A DNA stretch of 44,640 bases from Anaerolineales bacterium (GTDB taxonomy: Bacteria; Chloroflexota; Anaerolineae; Anaerolineales; Villigracilaceae). Under the pieces are notes generated by a model that was not told the origin of the DNA, made no database searches, and saw only the letters and a list, made by a program, of their open reading frames with translations. Each line of letters starts with the position of its first letter. Position 1 is the stretch's first letter. The translations under genes were made by a program, and so were the position numbers. The stretch is taken from the NCBI GenBank assembly GCA_013140605.1, contig JABFSL010000121.1, positions 1 through 44,640 of the forward strand, read 5' to 3'. This document shows positions 36,544 through 44,640 of the stretch, piece by piece.

Positions 36544-38094
36544 ATGAAACGCTACCTACTCTTCACAGTTTTCATCTCAGGCATGACCACTCTCGCTGCC
36601 GAACTCGCAGCTGGACGACTGATCGGGAATGTCTTCGGCACAAGTAATCTCGTTTGGGCCAGCATCATCGGGCTGATCCTGATCTACCTTACATTGGGAT
36701 ATTTCCTCGGTGGCAAATGGGCGGATAAAAACCCAACGCCCGGAGCCATGTATCGCATCCTTGCTTGGGGAGCATTCACAATTGGCCTCGTCCCCTATAT
36801 CGCTGGGCCAGTCCTCAGGTCCGCTGCGACCGCGTTTGAAGCGCTGAGTGTCGGCATCATGGCAGGTTCATTTATCGCCGTGTTGATTCTGTTCAGCGTC
36901 CCCATCACACTACTTGGTGCAATCTCACCGTTTGCGATTCGTCTCTCAGTAGACGATACTTCAAAGTCAGGTCAGGTTTCGGGGCAGATTTACGCCATAT
37001 CAACTCTTGGTTCATTCATTGGAACATTCCTGCCCACGCTCGTTACGATCCCAACCATCGGCACAAAACTTACGTTCTTTGTTTTTGGCATGTTTTTGTT
37101 GATCGTTGCCTTGGTCGGCCTCGCCAGATTTGCAAGCCAGCGCGAGATGTTCAAGTTGATCTGGATGCCCGCCCTGCTTGCAATTGTCGCCGCGCTTTCT
37201 GCGGGACAATCGCTCAAGAACAGCGCGGGTCAAATTTACGAAGCCGAGTCGGCTTACAACTATATTCAAGTGCAAGAGGTCAATGGTTTTACACTTTTGA
37301 AGTTGAATGACGGTCAGGGCATTCATTCCATTTATCATCCCGACACGTTGAATTACGGCGGGCCGTGGGAGCAGTTTTTGGTTGGCCCATATTTTTACAC
37401 GAACCGCAAACCGCAGGATATAAAACGCATGGCCATTGTTGGCCTCGCTGCTGGAACCGCCGCGCGACAGGCAACCGCGGTCTATGGCGACATTGCAATT
37501 GACGGTTTTGAGCTCGATGAAAAAATCGTAGAAGTCGGCGAAAAATATTTTGGATTGAATCTGCCGAATCTAACAGTCCACATCGGCGATGGAAGGTTGA
37601 ATTTGGAACGCAGTCCATATAAATATGACATCATCGCTGTGGATGCCTACCGCCCCCCATACATTCCCCCGCACATGACCACCCAGGAATTCTTTACGAT
37701 CATCGCTTCGCACTTAACCGACGATGGGGTGCTGACCATCAACGTTGGTTCAGTCCCCGGCGACCGCCGCCTGATAGACGGCCTTGCGACGACGATTGGC
37801 ACAGTCTTCCCATCCATTCACATCATGGACATCCCAGGCACGCTCAACACGATGATCTTCGCCACCAAACAACCGACAGTCCGCGAAAATTTTTCTACAA
37901 ATTTAGTTGCCTTGGCCGCTGATCCAAACGTCCACCCATTGTTGATCGCCTCCATGTCGTCCACATTCGCCAACTTCAAAGATGGTTACCAACTCACCAC
38001 CGTCTTCACAGACGATCTCGCCCCCATCGAATGGATCGTCAACGATATGGTTGTTAGTTTTGTATTACAGGGCGGGCTGGAATTTTTACAGTAA
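36544..38094 (+). CDS. Membrane-fused spermidine synthase-like protein
   Basis: 516 residues. About seven membrane helices (residues 1 to about 225: GMTTLAAELAAGRLIGNVFGTSNLVWASIIG, then LGYFLGGKWAD) precede a cytosolic SAM-binding domain of the spermidine synthase fold: MAIVGLAAGTAARQ, IDGFELDEKIVEVGEKYFGL, IHIGDGR-type (VHIGDGRLNL) and YDIIAVDAYRPPYIPPHMTTQEFF. Such fusions are widespread and mostly uncharacterised; the glycine-rich loop departs from the GGGDG of true spermidine synthases, so polyamine synthesis is uncertain. TATAAT at 36511-36516 may be its -10 box. Confidence 0.87.
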   Translation: MKRYLLFTVFISGMTTLAAELAAGRLIGNVFGTSNLVWASIIGLILIYLTLGYFLGGKWADKNPTPGAMYRILAWGAFTIGLVPYIAGPVLRSAATAFEALSVGIMAGSFIAVLILFSVPITLLGAISPFAIRLSVDDTSKSGQVSGQIYAISTLGSFIGTFLPTLVTIPTIGTKLTFFVFGMFLLIVALVGLARFASQREMFKLIWMPALLAIVAALSAGQSLKNSAGQIYEAESAYNYIQVQEVNGFTLLKLNDGQGIHSIYHPDTLNYGGPWEQFLVGPYFYTNRKPQDIKRMAIVGLAAGTAARQATAVYGDIAIDGFELDEKIVEVGEKYFGLNLPNLTVHIGDGRLNLERSPYKYDIIAVDAYRPPYIPPHMTTQEFFTIIASHLTDDGVLTINVGSVPGDRRLIDGLATTIGTVFPSIHIMDIPGTLNTMIFATKQPTVRENFSTNLVALAADPNVHPLLIASMSSTFANFKDGYQLTTVFTDDLAPIEWIVNDMVVSFVLQGGLEFLQ

Positions 38095-38105
38095 ATAATC
38101 ATTCC

Positions 38106-38230
38106 CGTCATTGCGAGGGCGATGTTCTTCCGCCCGACACTTGCGCCGTACGCCAGTGCGGTGAGCAATCTCCTTCATAATATTGGAGATTGCTTCGGCA
38201 CTAAGAGCAAGAGCGTGCCTCGCAATGACG
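38106..38230. repeat. Dispersed palindromic repeat, copy 2 (CATTGCGAGG family)
   Basis: The ends CGTCATTGCGAGG and CCTCGCAATGACG are a perfect 13-bp inverted pair. An inner pair GCAATCTCC/GGAGATTGC surrounds an AT-rich centre. It lies between the spermidine synthase-like gene and the DUF1461 gene, ending 20 bases before the latter's start. Confidence 0.88.
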
Positions 38231-38250
38231 AAAAAAAAAAAACGGAAACC

Positions 38251-38949
38251 ATGAAACCTAATCTTACAACTATCCTCTCCTATCTTGTCTCCCTCCTTAT
38301 TCCGCTTGCCCTGATTGGCACAGCTTTGCGAATTCTGCTCACGCCGATCTTCTTCAATATTGAATATAGAATGCCATATTTCCCCGCTGACGAATATGGC
38401 TTCACTCAGCAAGACCGCTTACAATGGGCACCCTTCGCCGTGGAGTACCTCGTCAACAGCGCGGATATTTCCTATCTTGGCGATTTGAAATTCGAAGACG
38501 GAAGTCCGCTTTACAATGAGCGTGAACTCATTCACATGGCAGATGTGAAGAATATCGTGCGGGGCGCTTTGCAGGCCTGGTATGTTTCACTTGCCATTCT
38601 TGTCCTGCTGGCTGTTCTCGCCCGTCGCGGGAATTGGATGCATGAATACATGAACGGCCTTCGTCGCGGCGGATTGTGGATGATCGGTCTGTCAATAGCA
38701 ATTGGAGCCATCGTAGGCGTCGGCATCGCTGTCAACCCAGATATATTCTGGCAATTCTTCACCTTTTTCCATTCGATATTCTTCGAAGGCGATTCGTGGC
38801 TCTTCTATTTTTCCGATACATTGATCCGCCTGTTCCCCATCCGCTTCTGGCAGGATGCCTTTCTTTGGGCAGCGGTGCTCGCACTGGGCGGAGGAGCGGG
38901 GTTGGCGTTTGGCTTGAAACCGTCAAGTACAACTGAACAGAGTGTATAA
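38251..38949 (+). CDS. Integral membrane protein, TIGR01906/DUF1461 family
   Basis: 232 residues from the ATG at 38251; an upstream frame start (38122) lies within the repeat element. Four or five membrane helices. The extracytoplasmic segment after helix 1 has FTQQDRLQWAPFAVEYL, then NERELIHMADVKNIVRGAL, the ELxHMxDVK signature of the family. Function unknown. Palindromic repeat copies flank it on both sides (38106-38230 and 38966-39061). Only a weak GGAAA ribosome site. Confidence 0.85.
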   Translation: MKPNLTTILSYLVSLLIPLALIGTALRILLTPIFFNIEYRMPYFPADEYGFTQQDRLQWAPFAVEYLVNSADISYLGDLKFEDGSPLYNERELIHMADVKNIVRGALQAWYVSLAILVLLAVLARRGNWMHEYMNGLRRGGLWMIGLSIAIGAIVGVGIAVNPDIFWQFFTFFHSIFFEGDSWLFYFSDTLIRLFPIRFWQDAFLWAAVLALGGGAGLAFGLKPSSTTEQSV

Positions 38950-38965
38950 TTCAAAATAAACATAA

Positions 38966-39061
38966 TGTCGTTGCGAGGAGGGTGTATTTCCCGACGAAGC
39001 AATCTCCTGATATGAGGGGGTTGCTTCGTCGCAAAAAGCAAGAGCGCTCCTCGCAATGACA
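38966..39061. repeat. Dispersed palindromic repeat, copy 3 (CATTGCGAGG family)
   Basis: TGTCGTTGCGAGGAG and CTCCTCGCAATGACA bound it (one G-T pair). The interior holds CGACGAAGCAATCTCC and GGTTGCTTCGTCG, which also pair. It ends 20 bases before the fabG start. Confidence 0.88.
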
Positions 39062-39080
39062 TAAAAAAGGAACTCACTTT

Positions 39081-39833
39081 ATGACCTTATCATTAGAGAA
39101 CAAAGTAGCACTCATCACTGGCGGCTCGCGTGGAATCGGCCGCGCCATCGCCTTGGAATTCGCGGCGCGCGGCGCGGCAGTGGTAGTCAACTACAATAAG
39201 TCACCCGAATCCGCTGAAGATGTAGTCAAGCAGATTCAATCCGCTGGCGGAAAAGCCGCGGCGTTTCAAGCGGATGTTTCAGATTTCAAACAAGCCGAAG
39301 CCTTGGTGAAATTTGCGGTGGAAACTTTCGGCAACCTAAGCATCCTCGTTAATAACGCAGGTATTACCCGTGACCAATTAATTATGATGATGCCAGAAGC
39401 GGACTGGGACGCGGTCATTAACACTAACCTGAAAAGCACATTCAACTGTTCCAAGTCGGCCGTCAAACATATGATGCGAAAACGCGTCGGGCGCATCATC
39501 AACATGGCATCAGTGGCCGGTCAAATGGGAAATCCCGGGCAAACCAATTATTCCGCATCCAAGGGCGGACAAATCGCTTTTACAAAAGCCCTTGCGCGTG
39601 AAGTTGCGACGCGTAATATCACAGTCAACGCGATTGCGCCGGGGTTTGTGGATACAGAAATCCTTGACGCAATGACACCCGAAATATTGGAAGCCGCGCT
39701 CAAAATGGTTCCACTCGGGCGCAAAGGCAAGCCGGAAGAGATCGCCTACGCCGCCGCATTTCTCGCCTCAGACGAAGCCGCTTACATCACCGGCCAGGTT
39801 TTGGGTATAGATGGCGGCATGGCGATGATGTAA
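39081..39833 (+). CDS. fabG: 3-oxoacyl-[acyl-carrier-protein] reductase
   Basis: 250 residues, classical short-chain dehydrogenase. NADP loop TGGSRGIGRAIA, NNAG motif, catalytic Ser in INMASVAGQMG, and Tyr-x3-Lys in NYSASKGG. VNAIAPGFVDTEI and the end ITGQVLGIDGGMAMM fit FabG rather than other reductases. It reduces beta-ketoacyl-ACP in fatty acid elongation. SD AAGGA lies about ten bases before the ATG. It heads a compact run with asp23, nusB and tat genes. Confidence 0.93.
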   Translation: MTLSLENKVALITGGSRGIGRAIALEFAARGAAVVVNYNKSPESAEDVVKQIQSAGGKAAAFQADVSDFKQAEALVKFAVETFGNLSILVNNAGITRDQLIMMMPEADWDAVINTNLKSTFNCSKSAVKHMMRKRVGRIINMASVAGQMGNPGQTNYSASKGGQIAFTKALAREVATRNITVNAIAPGFVDTEILDAMTPEILEAALKMVPLGRKGKPEEIAYAAAFLASDEAAYITGQVLGIDGGMAMM

Positions 39834-39847
39834 TATAAGGAGTAAAA

Positions 39848-40195
39848 ATGACAGATAACACACAAGGCAAAACCACCGTCTCCCCCGAAGTACTCACCAC
39901 GATCGCGCGCCTCTCTGCACTAAGCGTGCCCGGTGTCAGCAGACTCGCGCCCGTCTCCGGAGGCGTAAACCGATTCTTTAAACGAGGAGCAGGCGACGGA
40001 GTCCGAATTGAAACGGAAGAGAATACTGTCTACGTTGACTTGCATCTCATCCTGCAGGAAAATGTAAATATCCGCGAGGTCAGCCGCAACGTTCAGCAGA
40101 ATGTTACGCGCGCCATCCAGGAGATGGTCGGCATGGATGTCGGCCACGTTAACATTCATATTGAAGATATAGATTACGCCGATAGCGAGGCCTGA
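39848..40195 (+). CDS. Asp23/Gls24 family envelope stress response protein
   Basis: 115 residues. VSPEVLTTIARLSALSVPGVSRL at the N-terminus, a VYVDLHLILQENVNIREVSRNVQQNV centre and GMDVGHVNIHIEDIDY at the end match the Asp23/Gls24 (DUF322) family. Its cellular role is poorly defined; in Gram-positive bacteria members are membrane-associated or alkaline-shock proteins. It lies 14 bases after fabG with a TAAGGAG ribosome site and four bases before nusB, so it is part of the operon; asp23-nusB adjacency is frequent. Confidence 0.93.
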   Translation: MTDNTQGKTTVSPEVLTTIARLSALSVPGVSRLAPVSGGVNRFFKRGAGDGVRIETEENTVYVDLHLILQENVNIREVSRNVQQNVTRAIQEMVGMDVGHVNIHIEDIDYADSEA

Positions 40196-40199
40196 AAGC

Positions 40200-40661
40200 A
40201 TGAAACCCCGAACCAGAGCGCGCGCGATCGCTCTGCAAGTACTTTACGAAACTGATATTGCCAACAATCACCTTCCAGGCGACGTGCTAAAAATACGCCT
40301 GGAGGAAATTCCACTCGCCGATGATCTGGCAGAATTTGCGAGACAGATCGTCTTTGGCGTGCTTCCACTTACGCAAGACCTTGATCAATTGATCGCAAAA
40401 TACGCGCCCGATTGGCCGCTGGATCAGATCGCAGCCATTGACCGCAACATCTTAAGAATCGCATTTTGGGAATTCGCGGTATCACGCGAGACCCCTGTCA
40501 AAGTTGCCATCAACGAAGCTGTGGAACTGGCAAAACTTTACGGTTCAGATTCCGCGCCGCGTTTTGTGAATGGCGTGCTCGGCACACTCGTGGAGCACGA
40601 ACACGAGATCCATCAGATCATTAAAAATAGAATTGCATTGGACGCCAAACTGGAATCGTAA
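40200..40661 (+). CDS. nusB: Transcription antitermination factor NusB
   Basis: 153 residues, all-helical. The N-terminal RTRARAIALQVLYETDIAN, the IAAIDRNILRIAFWEF helix and VAINEAVELAKLYGSDSAPRFVNGVLG are family signatures. With NusE it binds boxA RNA and promotes rRNA antitermination. It starts four bases after asp23 and ends two bases before tatA/B, so the genes are likely co-transcribed. Confidence 0.96.
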   Translation: MKPRTRARAIALQVLYETDIANNHLPGDVLKIRLEEIPLADDLAEFARQIVFGVLPLTQDLDQLIAKYAPDWPLDQIAAIDRNILRIAFWEFAVSRETPVKVAINEAVELAKLYGSDSAPRFVNGVLGTLVEHEHEIHQIIKNRIALDAKLES

Positions 40662-40663
40662 AC

Positions 40664-41062
40664 ATGGAAATTCTCGGCATAGGCACATCTGAATTAATAT
40701 TTATCGTTGTCATTGCGCTGATCATTCTTGGCCCAAAGGATATGCAAAAAGCCGGCAAGACCATCGGCAAATGGCTGCGCAATATCGTTACATCCGATGG
40801 ATGGAAAATGTTCCAGCAAACTTCGCGCGAACTGAGGACTCTGCCCAACCGCCTGATGCGCGAAGCGAACGATGAAATTAACCAGATCGGCAAAGACCTG
40901 AACAGCGCTTCAAACCCGACCGTTGGCAGGTCCGGCGGCCTGAACGGTCCCGCACGCTCCCAGCCGGTTCCAGCTTCACCCGCCATACTGCCAGAAAAAA
41001 AGATTACGCCGCCCGCAGCAGAATCAACAGTAGACGAAAGCGATCAACAAAAAGATGCGTAA
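40664..41062 (+). CDS. Twin-arginine translocase subunit, TatA/TatB type
   Basis: 132 residues. A short N-terminal membrane helix (ELIFIVVIALIILGPKDM) leads through the hinge Gly-Pro into an amphipathic helix (KAGKTIGKWLRNIV) and a polar, Pro/Ser-rich tail. The Gly-Pro hinge and longer tail lean to TatB, but TatA and TatB cannot be separated safely by eye. Its last eight bases overlap the tatC start, so the two are coupled. Confidence 0.92.
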   Translation: MEILGIGTSELIFIVVIALIILGPKDMQKAGKTIGKWLRNIVTSDGWKMFQQTSRELRTLPNRLMREANDEINQIGKDLNSASNPTVGRSGGLNGPARSQPVPASPAILPEKKITPPAAESTVDESDQQKDA

Positions 41063-41975
41063 TTTTTTTCGGAGTTTATGGCGGATCATTACATTCCCTT
41101 TCCGTCTTCTCTATAATATACTCGCGTTCCCATTCAGGGCATTTTCCCGATTCCGCAAATTCCTGAATACAGAACCGGAAGAACATCCCATTGGGGAAGT
41201 TTTTGTCAACCTGACCACCAATAAAGACACACGCCAAATGCTATGGGATCAGGTGGAAGCGCTCCGCGCCCATCTCCTGCGCGCTGTGCTGGCAGTTATG
41301 GTTGGAGTGGGAATCTCGTTTGCCTACACCAACAGGATCATCGAATTTCTCGCCATACCTGTTGGGGGTTTGGATAATCTCAAAGCGATTGAAGTAACCG
41401 AAACCATCGGCGTGTTCATGCGCGTGGCTCTGCTCTCAGGGCTGGCAATTGCAATTCCTTATATTGCGCTTGAACTGTGGATGTTCGCCGCCCCAGGTCT
41501 TCGGCCGCGCGAACGCAAAATGGGACTGGCTGGGATTCCACTGGCGACCATTTTGTTTTTGGGCGGCGCGGCTTTCACATTTTTCCTGATGCTGCCGACA
41601 GCATTGCCATTCCTGCAAAATTTCATGGGGATCAAGACCGAACTGCGTCCGCAATCTTATTTTTCATTTGTCACCGGATTGATGCTTTGGATCGGCATAT
41701 CATTTGAGTTCCCTCTTGTTATTTATATATTATCCGCGATTGGAATTATCAAACCCCAGATACTTGCCCAACAATGGCGGCTGGCGATTGTGATCATTGC
41801 CATTGTCGCCGCCGCGGTTACCCCCACCATTGACCCGATCAATCAGGGACTGGTCATGGCGCCGATGATCTTGTTATACTTTATCAGCATTGGATTAAGC
41901 TATATCGCCTACGCCGGGCGAAAGCGGAATAATCTTGAAGAGCAACAAAATGCCGAAGAGGCAGAAGCAAGCTAA
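41055..41975 (+). CDS. tatC: Sec-independent protein translocase TatC
   Basis: 306 residues with six membrane helices and an N-terminal cytoplasmic extension of about 65 residues not usual in TatC. VEALRAHLLRAVLAVMVG corresponds to the ELRxRL start of helix 1. IEVTETIGVFMRVALLSGLAIAIPYIALELWMFAAPGLRPRERK is the signature loop and helix 2-3 region that binds twin-arginine signal peptides, and GISFEFPLVIYILS follows later. It exports folded proteins with the upstream TatA/B. A polar AEEAEAS tail ends it. Confidence 0.96.
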   Translation: MRNFFRSLWRIITFPFRLLYNILAFPFRAFSRFRKFLNTEPEEHPIGEVFVNLTTNKDTRQMLWDQVEALRAHLLRAVLAVMVGVGISFAYTNRIIEFLAIPVGGLDNLKAIEVTETIGVFMRVALLSGLAIAIPYIALELWMFAAPGLRPRERKMGLAGIPLATILFLGGAAFTFFLMLPTALPFLQNFMGIKTELRPQSYFSFVTGLMLWIGISFEFPLVIYILSAIGIIKPQILAQQWRLAIVIIAIVAAAVTPTIDPINQGLVMAPMILLYFISIGLSYIAYAGRKRNNLEEQQNAEEAEAS

Positions 41976-42014
41976 AGCGTAGAACGAAGCGGTCATTTTA
42001 TCCGAGGAGAGAGA

Positions 42015-44516
42015 ATGAACAAGCTATCCCTATCGTCCCGCCGTATTTTAACTGTGGCGATCCTGCTTGTCCTTGTTGGACAGGCATGTACATTATCGTT
42101 ATTTGAGACTCCCGCCATCCCCGGCTCATCCACACCAATTCCTGTGGATGTGGTTTCATCGCCCACGCCACAAGCAATGGCGCAGACAAATTTTGTGGTG
42201 ACGATCCCCGAACCGCTGCAAGCCAACGAGACGCTCGCGATCGCCATCATGGACGAGGTAACCGGTCTTTCGTTAAACGCCACGCAATTCCCGATGAGCG
42301 CGCGAGACTCACTCACATACACGGCAGTATTACCCTTACCCTTTAATTCATTGGTGAAATATCGTTACGTGCGCCGCGGCGCTTCTCAAGTGCTGGAAGA
42401 TACAAACTCCAGCGCGGCCATTCGCTACCGTATGCATCTGATTGCAGGCCCCAGCGAAGTACAGGATATTGTTTCAGATTGGGGAGATAAATCCTATACA
42501 CGTCCAACAGGCACGATCCTGGGTCAGGTGTTTAATTCTGACACAGGTTCAACTTTGCCAAACCTGCTGGTCAGCGCGGGCGGACAGCAATTCATCACAG
42601 ATTCTCTTGGGCGTTTTGAATTGATCGGTCTGCCAATCGGCACGCAAAACCTGGTGGCATACAGCCTCGACGGAATGTATCAAACATTTGAACAGGGCGC
42701 GACAGTTGCCGCTGGCAGCACAACCGTCGTTGACTTGCGTGTGAAACCAGCCCAGATCGTAAGCGTTACATTTACAGTGACAGTCCCTGAAACTACAGTT
42801 CCCGGTGTGCCTGTCCGAATTGCGGGAAATATTCTCCAACTTGGAAATACATTCGCAGACCTGCAGGGCGGCATCAGCACAAACACCGACCGCATGCCTG
42901 TCCTAAGCCTTCAAGCGGATGGCCGTTACTCAGCCACATTGGGCTTGCCGATCGGCGCGCACATCCAATATAAATATACATTGGGCGACGGTTTTTGGAA
43001 TGCCGAGCATAAAGCTGACGGTCAATGGAATTTGCGCGAATTCGTTGTTCCCGCACAAGACCTTGCCGTTCAAGACAGTGTTGAAACCTGGTCGTCAGGC
43101 GATTCTGCGCCGATCCTTTTTGAAGTTGCAGTTCCATCTGTCACACCGCCCGGAGATATTGTTTACATGCAATTCAATACCTTCGGCTGGATGGAACCCA
43201 TCCCGATGTGGCCGCTTGGCAACAACCGCTGGGCATACAAACTTTACAGCCCACTCAACGTGCTTGGATCATTTTCATATCGCTATTGCCGCAACGGTCA
43301 ATGCGGCAGCGCGGATGATGGCGATACGGTCGGTGCCGCACCGAGCGGAAGACAGGCAAGCACCAGCATCTTGAGCCAGGATATTCAAGACACGGTCAAC
43401 ACATGGAAATGGTTTGAGAATCCCGAACCAGTCACACTGGTAGGGAGCAGCATCACAGCGCGCGCCAGCGGATTCAACGCCGGCATCGAATTCCAATCCA
43501 GCTATCGGCCCAACTGGTCTTATTACGCACCGCAGGCATTCGCAAACATACAAGCCCTCGGAGCAAACATCACCGTACTTACTCCAAGCTGGACTTACAC
43601 CAGCGTCTCTCCGCTGCAATTTGCCCAAATACCGGGCCAGGATCCGATGTGGATAGACTCGGCGATCATGATCTCGCAAGCCCGCGCTTTGGGACTTAAC
43701 GTAGCGCTGTTCCCCACCCCGAATTTTCCCGCCTCTTCCTCAACCTTTTGGCTGGGTGCGCCACGAGATGCACAGTGGTGGCTGACATGGTTTACCCGCT
43801 ACCGCGCTTTCGCCATCAACTATGCCGACCTCGCCTCCCAAACCGGGTCACAAACTCTCATCCTCGGCGGAGACTGGATCGCACCCGCCCTGCCCAATGG
43901 AAAGCTTCCAGATGGCAATCCCTCCAACCCGCCTGCCGATGTTGAAGCGCAGTGGAAATCCATCATCGCGGATGTGCGCACACATTTCAAAGGTCAAATT
44001 TTATGGGCATTGCCATACACAAAATCCAGCCTTGAAACACCATTGAATTTTCTGCAGGATGTGGATGGACTGTATTTATTATGGTCTGCCTCCCTCTCCT
44101 CAAATCCAAGCGCCACAAAAACAGATTATTCAAACGAAGCTGGACGACTGCTGGATAACGAAGTTGCGCCGCTCGCCTCCTTGCTGAGCAAACCGCTAAT
44201 TCTGGCTGTGGCATACCCATCTGCTGCTGGTTCAGCCAATGGATGTGTCGCAGACGGCAAAGGCGGTTGTCTCGACTGGACAGCCCTGGATCAGCCATCG
44301 GATATAAGCTCTGTAAGCTTAAGCCTGCAAACCCAGGCCGATATTTACGAGGCCATTCTCACGGCTGTCAATTCACGACCGTGGATATCAGGCTTTATCA
44401 GCCGCGGATATTATCTCCCTGCCGCCTTGCAGGACAAATCCGCTTCCATTCACAGCAAACCCGCCGCAGATATTTTATGGTATTGGTATCCGCGCATGTT
44501 GGGCATTGTTAAGTAA
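42015..44516 (+). CDS. Large secreted or lipid-anchored protein with starch-binding-like modules and a glycosidase-like C-terminus
   Basis: 833 residues after a GAGGAGAGAG ribosome site. The signal sequence ends VLVGQACTLS; Cys25 may be lipidated, though the lipobox is imperfect. A P/T/S-rich stretch follows. Then four beta modules: about 58-155, a CarboxypepD-regulatory-like module at about 165-240 (GTILGQVFNSDTGSTLPNLL), a CBM20-like module at about 248-365 (VTFTVTVPETTVPGVPVRIAGN, then HIQYKYTLGDGFWN), and a related one at about 370-470. From about 485 a TIM-barrel-like region runs AFANIQALGANITVLTPSWTYTS, TLILGGDWIAPAL and FKGQILWALPYT, like GH113-type hydrolases. Sugar binding is likely; catalysis is unproven. 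It lies 39 bases after tatC, on the same strand. Confidence 0.78.
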   Translation: MNKLSLSSRRILTVAILLVLVGQACTLSLFETPAIPGSSTPIPVDVVSSPTPQAMAQTNFVVTIPEPLQANETLAIAIMDEVTGLSLNATQFPMSARDSLTYTAVLPLPFNSLVKYRYVRRGASQVLEDTNSSAAIRYRMHLIAGPSEVQDIVSDWGDKSYTRPTGTILGQVFNSDTGSTLPNLLVSAGGQQFITDSLGRFELIGLPIGTQNLVAYSLDGMYQTFEQGATVAAGSTTVVDLRVKPAQIVSVTFTVTVPETTVPGVPVRIAGNILQLGNTFADLQGGISTNTDRMPVLSLQADGRYSATLGLPIGAHIQYKYTLGDGFWNAEHKADGQWNLREFVVPAQDLAVQDSVETWSSGDSAPILFEVAVPSVTPPGDIVYMQFNTFGWMEPIPMWPLGNNRWAYKLYSPLNVLGSFSYRYCRNGQCGSADDGDTVGAAPSGRQASTSILSQDIQDTVNTWKWFENPEPVTLVGSSITARASGFNAGIEFQSSYRPNWSYYAPQAFANIQALGANITVLTPSWTYTSVSPLQFAQIPGQDPMWIDSAIMISQARALGLNVALFPTPNFPASSSTFWLGAPRDAQWWLTWFTRYRAFAINYADLASQTGSQTLILGGDWIAPALPNGKLPDGNPSNPPADVEAQWKSIIADVRTHFKGQILWALPYTKSSLETPLNFLQDVDGLYLLWSASLSSNPSATKTDYSNEAGRLLDNEVAPLASLLSKPLILAVAYPSAAGSANGCVADGKGGCLDWTALDQPSDISSVSLSLQTQADIYEAILTAVNSRPWISGFISRGYYLPAALQDKSASIHSKPAADILWYWYPRMLGIVK

Positions 44517-44640
44517 CCCAAGTTGCTACCTACCAAAGGAAAGTGATGCTACAAGCGAGCACAAAAAGCGCAACTTTGATTTCAAAACCTTTGGCAGTAA
44601 CGGCATGAATAGATTTAGGTAATAAGCGTTCAATTAGACT

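Noticed and set aside
44517-44640. Possible gene start at the right edge
   Set aside because: No reading frame with a start and ribosome site; the stretch is too short to judge.

Overview
The window is a chromosomal segment of a bacterium, most likely a member of the Chloroflexota close to Anaerolineae. That placement is inference from protein character: an Agl23-type membrane glycosyltransferase fused to an NHL propeller, Thr/Pro-rich linkers in surface proteins, a type 2 isopentenyl-diphosphate isomerase, a caa3 oxidase of the A2 type with fused subunits, and hairpin-type dispersed repeats. No rRNA or other decisive marker is present. Gene density is high, most genes are housekeeping, and no phage, plasmid or insertion-sequence transposase was seen. 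|| Layout. 160-7159 (minus strand) is an aerobic respiration cluster. ctaC (CuA plus cytochrome c), ctaD and a fused subunit IV-III gene run from a good promoter at 7267-7295 to a terminator at 3419-3452. They are followed by assembly genes: SCO1, a membrane protein with a degenerate cupredoxin-like domain, SURF1, and a fusion of a half-length heme A synthase with heme O synthase. 7160-7639 is non-coding and holds that promoter and a 200-bp inverted-repeat element. 7640-11533 carries bcp, tRNA-Leu(UAG), trigger factor, clpP and a HAD phosphatase. 11554-14389 is an accessory slot: a TIR-NB-ARC-TPR protein (NLR-like, candidate immune sensor) bracketed by two different inverted-repeat elements. 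14411-21412 carries rlmN, the Agl23-NHL giant and sucC-sucD. 21524-24584 carries acpP, divergent from an fni-DUF5674-unknown operon, then an exported Gly/Met-rich protein and a small DUF2007-like protein. 24608-33501 carries uvrB, a GT-C-like membrane protein, pth-mfd and a surface-anchored protein. 33644-38949 carries a roadblock protein, pyrG, a small eRF1-like protein, a membrane-fused spermidine-synthase-like protein and a DUF1461 protein. 39081-44516 is a compact run fabG-asp23-nusB-tatA/B-tatC, followed by a large lipoprotein-like protein with starch-binding-like modules and a hydrolase-like C-terminus. || How it fits together. The first block builds and matures a proton-pumping terminal oxidase (heme O/A synthesis, CuA loading, subunit assembly). 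uvrB and mfd belong to nucleotide excision repair. tig and clpP handle protein quality, and Tat exports folded proteins. Agl23-NHL, the GT-C protein, the T/P-linker protein and the last lipoprotein concern the cell surface. || The best candidates for something new are the TIR-NLR in its repeat-delimited slot, the half CtaA-CtaB fusion with Lys at the catalytic Glu position, the ligand-depleted cupredoxin-like assembly gene, and short heptanucleotide arrays at gene ends and in leaders. All calls are by eye; no database search was run.
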